A stretch of DNA of 64,000 nucleotides from Chrysemys picta bellii (Eukaryota > Chordata > Testudines > Emydidae): assembly GCF_011386835.1 (NCBI RefSeq), contig NC_088791.1:56005498-56069497 (forward strand), written 5' to 3'. The position numbers and the translations under genes are program-made. Positions 1 through 10,576 of the stretch are shown here, one piece after another (positions within the stretch are counted from its first letter, which is position 1; the number at the start of each line of letters is the position of its first letter). The notes beneath the pieces were generated by a model. The model did no database searches. It had not been told where the DNA came from and was given only the letters and a program-made list of their open reading frames with translations.

Positions 1-189
1 AAGATAATCAAGTCTCCTTTTCTAAAGGGAGTGTCCTCAAAGCAGTATCTCAGCTAACATGAATGGCTGTTCAGTTTTTGTAGATGCTTGGTTTTCCATA
101 CTTCTGGTCTCCCACCCAGACACTACACTTACTGAAAAATCCTCATTATCACCTTGTTAGACTGAAAGTCAATACTCAGAACCTCTGTC

Positions 190-241
190 TTAAAAAGAAC
201 AGGAGTACTTGTGGCACCTTAGAGACTAACAAAAAAATAAA
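190..241 (+). repeat. Fragment of turtle interspersed repeat (GTGGCACCTTAGAGACTAAC family)
   Basis: The stretch AAAAAGAACAGGAGTACTTG followed by TGGCACCTTAGAGACTAAC matches the core of the longer copies at 734-1043, 1090-1257 and 50394-50524. It ends in an A-rich AAATAAATAAAT tract, so only the middle of the unit is kept. The family is remembered as common in turtles and other sauropsids. I do not assign it a formal name. Confidence 0.8.
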
Positions 242-429
242 TAAATGGTACTCCAGCGATATGCCAGATTTTTTTAAAGATGTACTTCAAAAGAAAAGAA
301 AGTTTGTCCTTTTAAATTATTCATAGTAGGCTTTTTTCACATTAGAAATTCAGATTTTTGCCTGCCCTGGAGGACTCTATGATGATCACAGAAATAGTGA
401 GGTGACGTTGATAACTTAATAGTCAAGAG

Positions 430-722
430 TAAGGATGGTTGAAAATTTTGCATTAAAACTGATGGAAAATTGGCTTTTCGACTACAAAATTTTTTGTGAA
501 AAAGTGTTGGCTTTCTGAAGAAAATCTTGATAACTGTTGAAAAACGGAATGCCCAAGAACTGAAAAGTTCAATTTTCAGCTGAAAATTTGTCAGGTTTTG
601 CTATTTAAAGAAGTCAACATTTTTCATAGAAAATTTTGACAAAAACAAAACTAGTTTGTCAAAATTTTCCACGGGGAGGGGGAAGCATTTACTGCCCCCC
701 CTTCTACCCCCAAACAGCTCTA
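430..722. mobile_element. Non-autonomous hAT-like miniature element (AGAGCTGGTC-end family)
   Basis: The right end reads CAGCTCTA and the left end is a worn version of its inverse (TAAGGATGGTTGAAAA, compare TAGAGCTGGTTGAAAA). It is flanked by GTCAAGAG at 422-429 and GTCAAGAA at 723-730, a 7/8 match, which fits the 8-bp duplication of hAT elements. The interior is rich in GAAAATTTT-type words in both orientations and has no coding potential. Relatives lie at 5382-5795, 22076-22998 and about 32800-33196. Confidence 0.7.
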
Positions 723-733
723 GTCAAGAAAGT

Positions 734-1043
734 AAAAAGAAGAACAGGAGTACTTGTGGCACCTTAGAGACTAACAAATTTATTAGAGCATAAGCTTTCG
801 TGGACTACAGCCCACTTCTTCGGATGCATATAGAATGGAACATATATATAATGGAGCATATGCTCTCTGTATGTGTGTATATATATCTCCTCAATATATG
901 TTCCATTCTATATGCATCCGAAGAAGTGGGCTGTAGTCCACGAAAGCTTATGCTCTAATAAATTTGTTAGTCTCTAAGGTGCCACAAGTACTCCTGTTCT
1001 TCTTTTTGCGGATACAGACTAACACGGCTGTTACTCTGAAACC
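734..1043. repeat. Palindromic inverted dimer of the GTGGCACCTTAGAGACTAAC repeat with 12-bp duplication
   Basis: The left arm runs forward from AAAAAGAAGAACAGG through ACTTCTTCGGATGCATATAG. After a TA-rich spacer (about 850-896) the same sequence returns as its reverse complement and continues to GATACAGACTAACACGGCTG. Only the right arm keeps the AGTAACAGCCGTGTTAGTCT end. The unit is flanked by identical AGTCAAGAAAGT at 722-733 and 1044-1055. This indicates insertion of the whole inverted structure as one event, with variable-length duplication of the kind made by target-primed reverse transcription. Confidence 0.85.
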
Positions 1044-1089
1044 AGTCAAGAAAGTGAAACTCACTGAGCACCTCCGAGGGAAAAAATAA

Positions 1090-1257
1090 TGAGGAGTCCT
1101 TGTGGCACCTTAGAGACTAACAAATTTATTTGGGCATAAGCGTGGGTTCTAGACCACGAAAGCTTATGCCCAAATAAATTTGTTAGTCTCTAAGGTGCCA
1201 CAAGGACTTCCCGTTGTTTTTGATGATACAGACTAACAAGGCTACCACTCTGAAACC
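1090..1257. repeat. Second palindromic inverted dimer, other subfamily of the same repeat
   Basis: GAGGAGTCCTTGTGGCACC and onward to AGCGTGGG is mirrored after a very short centre (TTCTAG) by ACCACGAAAGCTTATGCCC to GCCACAAGGAC. Only the right arm continues to GATACAGACTAACAAGGCT and ACCACTCTGAAACC. The flanks TCCGAGGGAAAAAA (about 1072) and TCAGAGGGGAAAGA (about 1259) look like an imperfect duplication. The arms use AGGAGTCCTTG instead of AGGAGTACTTG, so this is a different subfamily from 734-1043. Confidence 0.8.
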
Positions 1258-2689
1258 TGTCAGAGGGGAAAGAGATTGTTAGTGAGCTCCTTTTTTCAAA
1301 ATATTTAACACCTATTACATTACAGTGACTAATGTTTTAGGGGAAAACATCTTTATTAAAGATTCACCAATCCACTCCTTCAGCTGAGGCGTCAAGGCAC
1401 AGAATACACATCCTGTGAGACATCTAGCCAGTACTCCAGCAAAACCAAGGAAAACAAGACTTGACATTCCTGATATCTAAGGCAAGAAACAATTTTTCGG
1501 TAAGACACGTAAACCTCCCAATCATGGGTATTCTTCAAGGTATTCTTTATACCTCATAAAAAAGCAAGAGGGCTCAATCTCAAATTTTAAAATCCTTTAC
1601 AGGTTACCTTTAAGGGAGCCATTCCAGTGGGTTGGTGCATGCAAATAAATAAGTCCTGCTCCTTAGGGTTTCATATGGAAACATTTACCAAGTTACACCA
1701 GAATAAACGGCAGTAAAAGCTTAGAATAAGCCTGCTCCTTCAGCACTAGATACTCTATTTTAGATTTTTATTTGTAATTAAAATGTTCCACAGGAAATAT
1801 TTACTATAGCCTTAATTATCTAATTAAACCTGTTCCTGTAGCCCGATGTAATGCAAGAGAACAATCATGCAGATGCCAAAGGTTTAAAATGGAATTATAC
1901 TAAGCTACTAATTATATATATGCACAAAAGTTAAAAGAAATCTAAAAGTAATGGTTCATTTTTAATGCGTATAATTTTAACTCCGGCAAAATTACATGTG
2001 TCTGGACAAATACACAGCTGTCATGTCTCCCAGATAAGGAGCAAATGAGAAGAGACCAGTAATCTAGTATGAGCTCCTTGTATCTTAATGCAAAAAGAAA
2101 AGAAAAGAGATGTTGCTTATAGCACCTATACTCTAGAATGAAGTAAATCAAAGAGTCTCACAGAAAGCTTAAGTCTGCTCATTATAGGTCCAGTAATTAG
2201 AGCTCAATGTTAAAAATATTAACACAAACATACACCTGATGTCTTTATTTAAACAGTGCACAGTAGTTTTCTGCTAAATGAAAGCTTGAAATTGCCAGAT
2301 GGATCATTCAAACCTGTCTTTTAGAGATGCAGACAAAACACTGAGAGTCTCTTTTCTAGTATTTGATGACAGAAAATTGTATAAAAGTTTAGCTATCTCA
2401 TAAATGCCTACTCCCCTTTAATGCCATATGACATATAGAGTACTCCAAAAAAAGCAAAGGAAATGCTGCGAAATCAGAGTTTCCATTTACCCACCTCTTC
2501 TTAAAGTTTCTACAAACTGTTATAGGAGGACACACTCCTCTTCTCCCCATTTCCTCTCCTTTCATAGCTTGTCTACTTGGGGAAAATGCATCATGTTACC
2601 TAATGTGTTGACTAGCACATTTTAACTATCAATATTAAACATGATTTAGCCCTTGGTATAGGCAGTGACTTTAGTGAGAAGCGTTAGTT
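1258..2689. other. No gene or recognised repeat
   Basis: AT-rich sequence of ordinary complexity. Short chance ORFs occur on both strands without codon structure or splice context. I recognise no repeat family, though old degraded copies cannot be excluded by eye. Confidence 0.6.
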
Positions 2690-2857
2690 GGTCATGGTTA
2701 ACTCTGGGGAGATTCACAACCAACCAATGCACTTCTGAATAGGACTTGTCCTTTTCTGCACTTGGTGCTAAGTTGAGTTTAATATCAAGAGTTAAAATGT
2801 GTTGGCGTTTTTTGACAGGAGACACTTTCTCCAGTGTAGACATGGCCTTATGTCTAA
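2690..2857. mobile_element. Partial GTCTACACT-end MITE (3' end)
   Basis: The stretch ends with CCAGTGTAGACATGGCCTTA at about 2833-2852. This is the terminal sequence seen at the right end of the complete MITEs at 14608-14868 and 44640-45059. The opposite terminus is not clear, so the left boundary is approximate. Confidence 0.5.
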
Positions 2858-3779
2858 CATCAGTCACCAAAATTCTGGATCAAGAAGAACGGACAGGGTT
2901 CCTTTCAGAGACATCCAATGACACTCCTGAGGTAGAAGGAATTAAAACATTTTCCCTTTCAGTTACTTGCCCCGCCTAGCATTGAAATTTACTGTGCCAA
3001 TTATGACATACTTCAAGGAAAATAAATATATAAACAAACAAATAATAAAAAGCTGCAAACAGATAGGACAGAATTTTTACACAGGGCTTTTATACTGTAA
3101 AAGACAGTTCATATCTAATATTCTCCTCCTGGCAGTGGCCAATATCTGAAACTTTAGAAGAAAGCAAGGCCTTCCTCCTCAAATAATGAAGCCAGTCAGT
3201 TGTGACTTGGTGTCTCTTTAAAGCCAGAGCCTGCCCTGTGATAAGGCAGTATTGCTGGCTACTTGAGGATTCCCCTCCAACTAGAGTAATCTTTGGATGG
3301 TATTGAGTGGTCACATGCTATCCTACGTTGCCAGTGCAGGCGGCATAGCAAACAGAAAGAATGTAGCTGGGACAGCCCTATGTCCTAATGTAGAATAGCC
3401 TTTTGAGACTATAAGCAGCCCTGAGGCTGTTCTAGTTTATGCCAGGGAGTGGCATGACAGCTAGACAACCCAGATCCAAGGTAAATAGGGTGAAAAAAAG
3501 TGGTTTTAAGGCACCTTTGCACCTCATTCCCCCTGATGTGCATAGAGCATAGCTCAGGATCTAGGTCTTAAGTGTTAATTTCTCTGGATCAGGTCAGAAA
3601 ATGTCCATGAACATCTAAAAAAACCTGTTTGAATTCATATCTATTTCTATACACATACATTGCCCCCCTCCTCTGGAAGAAGAGATATAGTTTACATTAG
3701 TGACTAAAAACAGCTAAACTTTAGACTACAATAAGCCATAGGCACCATACCTATAGTCTTACTTTACTTTCACAGGACT
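2858..3779. other. No gene or recognised repeat
   Basis: Unassigned sequence. ORFs around 2967-3314 are short, overlap on both strands and show no family resemblance that I can recognise. Confidence 0.6.
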
Positions 3780-4066
3780 CTTAGGGCTTGTCTACATTAC
3801 CCGCTGGATCTACAGGCAGCGATTGATCCAGCGGGGGTCGACAGACGCGATAAATCGATCGCCGAGTGCTCTTCCATCAACTCTGGTACTCCACTGGAGC
3901 GAGAGGCGCAGGTGGAGTCGACGGGGGAGCATCAGCAGTCGACTCACTGCAGTGAAGACACCACAGTGAGTAGATCTAAGTACGTCGGGACTTCAGCTAC
4001 ATTATTCACATAGATGAAGTTGCGTAACTTAGATCGATCCCCACCCCAGTGTAGACCAGACCTTAG
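3780..4066. mobile_element. MITE with CTTAGGGCTTGTCTACATT ends
   Basis: The left end CTTAGGGCTTGTCTACATT is inverted at the right end as AGTGTAGACCAGACCTTAG (15 of 19 positions agree). The interior is CpG-bearing (GTCGAC, ATCGATCGCC, GTCGGGAC), unlike the flanks, as expected of a relatively recent non-autonomous element. It has no coding capacity. I found no clean target duplication, so the superfamily is unproven. Confidence 0.75.
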
Positions 4067-4098
4067 ATTTTAGCTCCCTCTACTGATGAGCACTATCT

Positions 4099-5170
4099 TA
4101 GGGTTACCATATTTCAACAATCAAAAAAAGAGGATGGGAGGAGCCCCGCCCTAGCCTCGTCCCAGTCTTGCCCTAGCCCTGCTCCTGCCCCTTCCACTCC
4201 CTCCCACTTCCTGCCCCCCTCAGAACCCCCAACCCTCCCTCCCACTCCTTGTCCCCTGACTGCCCCCTCCTGAGACCTTCCCCCCATCTTAACTGGCCCC
4301 CTAGGACCCTATCCCCTACCTGTCCCCTGACTGCCCCCTCCTGAGACCTTCCCCTCATCCTAACTGGCCCCCTAGGACCCTACCCCCTACCTGTCCCGAC
4401 TGCCCCAACCCTTATCCACACCCCCACCCCCAGACAGACACCAGGGACTCCCACGCCCCATCCAACCACTCCCCACCCCCTGACAGCCTCCCCTCCCAGA
4501 ACTCCTGACCCATCTAAACCCCTCTGCTCCCTGCCCCCTGACTGCCCCCTCTTAGGACCCCTGCTCCTAACTGCCCTCCAGAACCCCACCCCCTACCTAA
4601 GCCTCCTTGTCCCCTAACTGCCCCCCTTCCTGAGACACCCCCCCACCCTAACTGCCCCCCTAGGACCCTACCCCCTACCTGTACCCTGACTGCCCAAAAC
4701 CTTACACCCCCAACCCCCAGACAGCCCCCCCCGAACTCCCGACCCATCCAACCCTGCTCCCTGTCTCGACTGCCCCCTCCAGAACCTTCCAGCCCCTTCT
4801 CCGACCCCCTGGCCCCGTTACCATGCTGCTCAGAACAGAGTGCTGCAGAGCAGCGCGCTCGGCAGCAGGGGAGGGGGAGCAGGAGCAGGGGAAGGAGCTC
4901 TAGACTGCTGGAGGCCCGATGCGAACGGCCGGCCGGCGATCTGCGAATGCAGGTAGGGGGAGGGAGGGAGAGAAAGGAGGGGAGTGGTCTCAAGTTGCAG
5001 GGGAGAGGAGGTGGAAGTGGAGGAGTGGCATGATCCGGCCGGCTGCCCTGTCAGCCGCGTGCGCTCTGCATGGGGGGGAAATCCAGACATTTACAAATTC
5101 CCCCCGGACGCTATTTTTAACTCAAAAAAGCCGGACATGTCCGGCAGAATCCGGATGAATGGTAACTCTA
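4099..5170. mobile_element. GC-rich non-autonomous hAT element, 1072 bp
   Basis: Ends are TAGGGTTACCATATT and GAATGGTAACTCTA (inverse TAGAGTTACCATTC). They are flanked by identical 8-bp CACTATCT at 4091-4098 and 5171-5178, diagnostic of hAT-type insertion. Most of the interior is C-rich irregular tandem sequence built on CCCCTGACTGCCCCC and CCTAGGACCCTA words (about 4140-4810), then a GC-rich part with CpGs, and finally GCCGGACATGTCCGGC near the right end. The long open frames here result from base composition and are not genes. Confidence 0.9.
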
Positions 5171-5381
5171 CACTATCTCTATCGGGTCATGTTGCAAGAC
5201 ATCTATTAGCAGCTCTGCTATTCACCACAGAAATACTTTTAAAAGGAGTTTATTCGGAGGGTGCAGTACTGCCATCAAGAAAAAGGGGTGAGGTATGTTT
5301 ATTTTTTTTTTTTAAAGGTACAAAGATTTAAGTGGTAAACCCCACAAAGAGGTGCCAGAATGAATGATATTTGTTGTGACA

Positions 5382-5795
5382 AGAGCTGGGTGGAGGACAG
5401 AAATTCTATTTTATGGAAGATTTCAAGGTATTTGAAATGTGGCTTAATTTCAAATCTGAACAAAACCTAAAATCTTCTCTATAGGAAAAAACTGAAAAAG
5501 TCTGTTTTGGATTGATAGATGTGTTTCATCTTGACAAAACTGGAACTTTGTTTGACTTTAATTTTTTCTTTTGTATTATTAAATAAAAGGAAAGTTGTTT
5601 CACTATGAAAAATTAAAACATTTCATTCTAAAAATGTCAATGGGACATTAACATTATTGGCATTTTTATTGGTTTGCTTTTCAGAGATGAAATTTTGGCA
5701 AAATCAATGCGTTTTAAAGCATTTTGATTTCAACGGTACTGCACTTTCTGACAGAAAATGGTTACAGTGAAGTTCTTCTGGCCAGCTTTAATTGA
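5382..5795. mobile_element. hAT-like miniature element (AGAGCTGGTC-end family)
   Basis: It begins AGAGCTGGGTGGAGGACAGA and ends TTCTGGCCAGCTTTA, the worn inverse. The interior has the T/A-rich AAATTTTGGC and TTCATTCTAAAAATG type words of the family copies at 430-722 and 32800-33196. No convincing 8-bp duplication is left. Confidence 0.6.
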
Positions 5796-6044
5796 GGCTT
5801 TGCTATTTTGGCTTTTTGATTAATATGTCAGAGTTACCAATATTCCCTGCTTTTCTTTTTAGGTAATTTGAGGATTTCTTTTAAAACATGAACTTTGGGC
5901 CAAATTGTCCACACTGTTTAACAGTTATTTAGGTCTGGCATAATTTGGAGTTACAATGGTGCAAAATTCGTAACTGAGTTTAGTAATCAAGGCTGAAATA
6001 AAAATGAAAGCCCCAAGTTGTATAGGCCCTCAAATGTCATGAGT

Positions 6045-6047
<3 letters not shown>

Positions 6048-6092
<45 letters not shown>
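6048..6092 (+). repeat. (CA)n microsatellite
   Basis: An uninterrupted run of about 22 CA units, immediately followed by the transposon fragment at 6096-6222. Confidence 0.97.
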
Positions 6093-6094
<2 letters not shown>

Positions 6095-6095
6095 C

Positions 6096-6222
6096 ATATA
6101 AATGGCAAACCACGGCCACTGGGAGCTGTGGGGGGCCGTGCCTGCGGACGGTCAATGTCAGCAAAATGTCTCGGGGCCCGCAATCAGATTACCCTGATGG
6201 GCCGCAGTTTGCCCACCACTCA
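6096..6222 (+). mobile_element. Right-end fragment of the GTGGGCAAACT hAT family
   Basis: It ends GGGCCGCAGTTTGCCCACCACT, the same terminus as the complete element at 34420-35096. The left part is missing and the fragment abuts the CA repeat, so it is a truncated copy. Confidence 0.65.
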
Positions 6223-6409
6223 ATTGTAGTAGTATTCTACCCATTTATATTTCTCAGTATTTTGACAAGCCTCCTTAAACAGAATTACTTAAAAAAGAGA
6301 CTTGTGTGCATATTTCTTTCTTTCTCAGGCATATGCATATGTAAAAGGATAAGAAAAATCAGTTCCCCTTCCCTCGACTGCATGCTAGGTAAAATGTAAA
6401 CATAACAAT

Positions 6410-8077
6410 TAGGGCTGTCAAGCAATTAAAAAAAATTAATTGTGATTAATCGCGATTAATCGCACTGTTAAACAATAATAGAACACTATTTATTTAAATA
6501 TTTTTGGATGTTTTCTACATTTTCAAATATATTGATTTCAATTACAACATAGAATATAAAGTGTACAGTGCTCACTTTATATTTATTTTTATTGTAAATA
6601 TTTGCACTGTAAAAAACAAAATAAATAGTATATTTCAATTCATTTAATACAAGTACTGTAGTGCAATCTCTTTATAATGAAAGTTAAACTTACAAATGTA
6701 GAATTATGTACAAAAAAAAACGTGCATTCAAAAATAAAACAATGTAAACTTTTAGAGCCTGCAAGTCCACTCAGTCCTACTTCTTGTTAAGCCAATTGCT
6801 CAGACAAACAAGTTTGTGTACATTTGCAGGAGATAATGCTGCCTGGTTCTTGTTTACAATGTCACCTGACACTGAGAACAGGCATTTTCATGGCACTGTT
6901 GTAGCCAGAATTGCAAGATATTTATGTGCCAGATGCACTAAAGATTCATATGTCCTGTGATGCTTCAACCATCATTCCAGGAGACATGTGTCCATGCTGA
7001 TGACGGGTTCTGCTCGATAAGAATCCAAAGCAGTGTGGACCACACATGTTCATTATCTGAGTCAGATCCCACCAGCACAAGGCTGATTTTCTTTTTTGGT
7101 GGTTCGGAATCTGTAGTTTCTGCATCAGAGTGTTGCTCTTTTCAGATTTCTGAAAGCATGCTCCACACCTCATCCCTCTCAGATTTTGGAAGGCACTTCA
7201 GATTCTTAAACCTTGGGTGAAGTGCTGTAGCTATCTTTAGAAATCTCACATTGGTACCTTCTTTGCGTTTTGTGAAATCTGGAATGAAAGTGTTCTTAAA
7301 ACGAACAACATGTGCGGGGTCATTATTCGAAACTGCTATAACATGAAATATATGGCAGAATACAGGTAAAACAGAGCAGGGGACATACAATTCTCCTCCC
7401 AAGGAGTTCAGTCACAAATTTAATTAACGCTTTTTTTTTTTTTTTAAACAAGCATAATCAGGATGGAAGCATGTCCTCTGAAATGATGGCCAAAGCATGA
7501 AGGGGCATATGAATGTTTAGCATATCTGGCACTTAAATACCTTGCAATGCTGGCTACAAAAGTGCCATGCAAATGCCTGTTCTCACTTTCTGGTGACACT
7601 GTAAATAAGAAGTGGGCAGCATTATCTCCTGTAAACGTAAACAAACTTGTTTGTCTTAGTGATTGGCTGAATGATAAGTAGGACTGAGTGGACTTGTATG
7701 CTCTGAAGTTTTAAATTGTTTTGTTTTTGAGTGCAGTTATACAACAATAACAAAATCTACATTTGTAAGTTGCACTTTTACGACAGAGATTGTACAACAG
7801 TTCTTGTATGAGGTGAATTGAAAAATATTATTTCTTTTGTTTATCATTTTTACAGTGCAAATATTTGTAATAAAAATAATATACACTTTGATTTCAATTA
7901 CAACACAGAATAAAATATATATGAAAATGTAGAAAAACATCCAAAATATTTAATAAATGTCAATTGGTATTCTATTGTTTAACAGTGCAATTAAAACTGC
8001 GATTAATTAATTTTTTAAATCGTGATTAATTTTTTTAGTAAACTGCGTGAGTTAACTGCGATTAATTGACAGCCCTA
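6410..8077 (-). mobile_element. hAT element with long inverted arms and a transposase remnant
   Basis: Termini are TAGGGCTGTCAAGCAATTA and TTAATTGACAGCCCTA. They are flanked by ATAACAAT (6402-6409) and ACAACAAC (8078-8085), an 8-bp duplication with two transitions. Inversion is not limited to the ends: roughly 6410-6950 is matched in reverse by about 7490-8077, including GATTTCAATTACAACA, GTTAAACAATA and the ACTGAGAACAGGCA region. Between the arms lies a minus-strand hAT transposase tail (about 6946-7402). The element is inactive. The GATTAATCGCGATTAATCGC terminus is remembered as a common vertebrate hAT family. Confidence 0.88.
6946..7402 (-). pseudogene. hAT transposase C-terminal relic
   Basis: Read on the minus strand, about 7402 to 7142 encodes a segment with IATALHPRFKNLKCLPKSE followed by RDEVWSML. 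This is the conserved pattern ('ATALDPRFK...') near the C-terminal dimerisation part of hAT transposases of the ZBED-like type. The expected Asp is His here. The reading continues after a frame change to about 6946 as SEPPKKK-like and LVGSD-like residues. No BED zinc finger and no catalytic core are left; the fragment has stops and frameshifts and lies inside the inverted-arm element. It cannot encode an active enzyme. Its only likely role is as a fossil of the autonomous parent. Confidence 0.8.
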
Positions 8078-8085
8078 ACAACAAC

Positions 8086-9659
8086 AACTGATGTAGCACG
8101 GATTACTACTTCATTGCACTGAGAGCAGAATATGCCAGTTCCTTCACCATTGGCATCAAAGTAGTGCATCTAACTCTTTAAGATTAGTGTTAATAATAAG
8201 TTATTTTAAATTTATGAAAGATCATCCACTATTTCTGCTTCTCAAACCCATTCAGTTTAATTCTGTTAGAATGTTAAAGTGATATAACTCAGAGGCTGCA
8301 GCAAGTACATCAGCTGTCAACCATAAGAAACTTAGCATACTTAACCTTTGTCTGAGAACTTTCCCAAACTATTTCCAGCTGTATCTTTCACACAAATTGT
8401 GTGTGTGGGTTGTGTAGTAGGGTTTCTTCATCTCTGAAGAATTTTTCCCACTGTCCACAAAAAAAGTGGGTGCTGAAGCAGATTAGTTTCTGTAGTGATG
8501 TAGATGAATGGTGGAGTCCTGTAGCTTAAGTATCTGGTTAATTGCAATCATTTATTTTCATTCAGAATTAATAGAAAACATCTGCTTAATGATAAAGCCA
8601 AGCTCTGTAATTATTTTGGGGGGAAATGTGAAATAGTTAGCGTGAAAGAGACTAAGGAAGGAAGTATGCTAGACAAAAAATCCCTAGATCCAATAGCATT
8701 CATTAATCTAAAAATGCTGTTTTGATTTTTTTATCAGCTGCCTTTTTAGTTTTTTTTTAATTTATCAACCCCATTCTTGTTAATGCATCCCTATACACCC
8801 TTCAATTTTATACTTATAGTAGGCTTGAAAACTATAATTGCAGAGACTATCACATAGAAAACATTTAAAGTGATCTTCTGAGAAAAGAAACTTGTCAAAC
8901 TCTCTACACAACGTATCTGGTACTTATGTACTGCAGAGTTATTTTCTTTTTCTACCGAACAGGAAGAGAGCTGTGAGCACGCCAAACAAACTTTCCTCTT
9001 TGAATTGGCCATATCTCTAGACTCCTCGTTATACTAACATTCAGGACTGTTAGCAGATGTGAGGGGTCACACACAAATAAGCAGCTTTTGTTCAAATTAA
9101 GATTTTTGTTGGTTCTTTGCAAGGAAGCATCTCCATCTCCTCTGAACTGCTGTAAATATTGACCCACCTGTAAACATTACACACACATAGGTTAAGATAA
9201 AAATGGAGAAACAACAGTCACTAGACTTCAATACTGCTTTGAAGTAACAGGAGAAAAGAAGGGTTCTAAGCATGGCCTTTGCTAAGCCCCACTACAAACC
9301 TGAGGTAAAAGAAAGCAGTTTTGCCATAATCCCCTCTGTATAGTGGTTGTGCTCATCATACTGTAAGTAGCTATATGCTTTTATAGTAGTAAAGTGAATG
9401 TAATATTTAAAGACTACACAGCAGCCATCCGAGAGCGAGACAGGGCTTTTTGAGCGAATTATTAATGTTTTACTATTAGATGTCTCAGAACCCAACTCAG
9501 CCAGGACAAGCATTAGCAGGTAAAGTTTCAAAGAAGCTGATCACGGTCAGTTCATCATCTCTTTTGCAGCAGACTTGAGGCTTATTCTTGCAACTACTGA
9601 GTATCCACTCACTGGTACCTTTTTTGAAGGCAGTCTGCAGATGGCCTAGTGAGGTTTAG
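8086..9659. other. No supported gene
   Basis: Unassigned AT-rich sequence. A minus-strand open frame at 8952-9167 follows an AG that could serve as an acceptor (TGTTTACAG, near 9168), but the protein is not recognised and no matching donor stands out. I treat it as chance. Confidence 0.5.
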
Positions 9660-9905
9660 AAAGCAAACTCTCTTCTGCCATTAGATCATTCTGGCGATAG
9701 CAATGCTGCCACATTAGCCCAATCATATTTTGTCATCGGCCATGACACAGCGGCTCCTATGACATCCCGATTAGCTCGCCTTGGTGTGCAACATTTTAGA
9801 AAGATGCTGATCAAACACAGCAGAGTGTTTTGTGATCATATGTTATGGCTGCCATGGACGTTGAAGGTGGACTACTTCCCCCCACATTGCATCCACAACA
9901 TCTAG
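9660..9905 (+). other. Stop-free 81-codon stretch, origin unknown
   Basis: The frame is open from 9660, just after a TAG at 9657-9659, to a TAG at 9903-9905. The translation includes SYFVIGHDTAAPMTSRLARL and later FCDHMLWLPWTLKVDYFPPH. It has a balanced composition unlike the low-complexity frames elsewhere. An internal ATG lies in 'APMTSR'. I do not recognise the sequence. It may be a decayed retroelement gene, a retrocopy fragment, or chance. Confidence 0.2.
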
Positions 9906-10576
9906 GTCACTGGGAAGCATTCCATGCAGGCAGTCTGGTGAGTCAGAGCTGTTGCTTTTAAGGAACACAGATGTTATTCATACTCTTCCACTGCCACTGC
10001 TTGCAATCCATAGATAAAACCTGACAGCAATCAGACCAGATTGTCTGGCTCTATGAAACCAAGGGTATCCCTTAAATGGTATAAACACTCTGTCCTCTCA
10101 GAGTTTCAGCCACTCTTCCCTATGGAAAGCTGGAAGGGTTGACAGTGCTATGACTTACACCTTATAAAGTGAATCCAACTTATCATAGCTGGTCAAAATC
10201 AGAACTGGGCTGATATGTCCAGTAACAAGGTTTGTAAAAAGGCTGGATGCAAGTCTTCGTTTTGTGACTCCTGGGAAATCAGACAGATTTTATAGCATAG
10301 AATGGGAATGGAATATAAACTTCATCACTTCTACACATGCAATTCTGAAAAATCTTAGACCTTAGATTTTGTAAACAGATCCTGGAAAATTGTGGATAAA
10401 CAGAAAGCATGGGCAGCACCTGATTATGGCAATGTGCAACTTCCCTATGTATTTCTCTCAACCCTTAACTGCAGGTATCACATCTACAGAACAGTTTTCA
10501 TGCCCATTCAATTCTCAGCTTCTTTTGCTACAATAGTCACCACCACCTTTCCTCAGGCTAACTGTGATGTGAACAT

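Noticed and set aside
734..1257. Possible CRISPR-like array because short words recur
   Set aside because: The units are inverted, about 110 bp or longer, few, and belong to an interspersed vertebrate repeat; there are no regular spacers.
4514..4993. 159-codon minus frame
   Set aside because: Lies wholly inside the hAT at 4099-5170 in C-rich irregular repeats.
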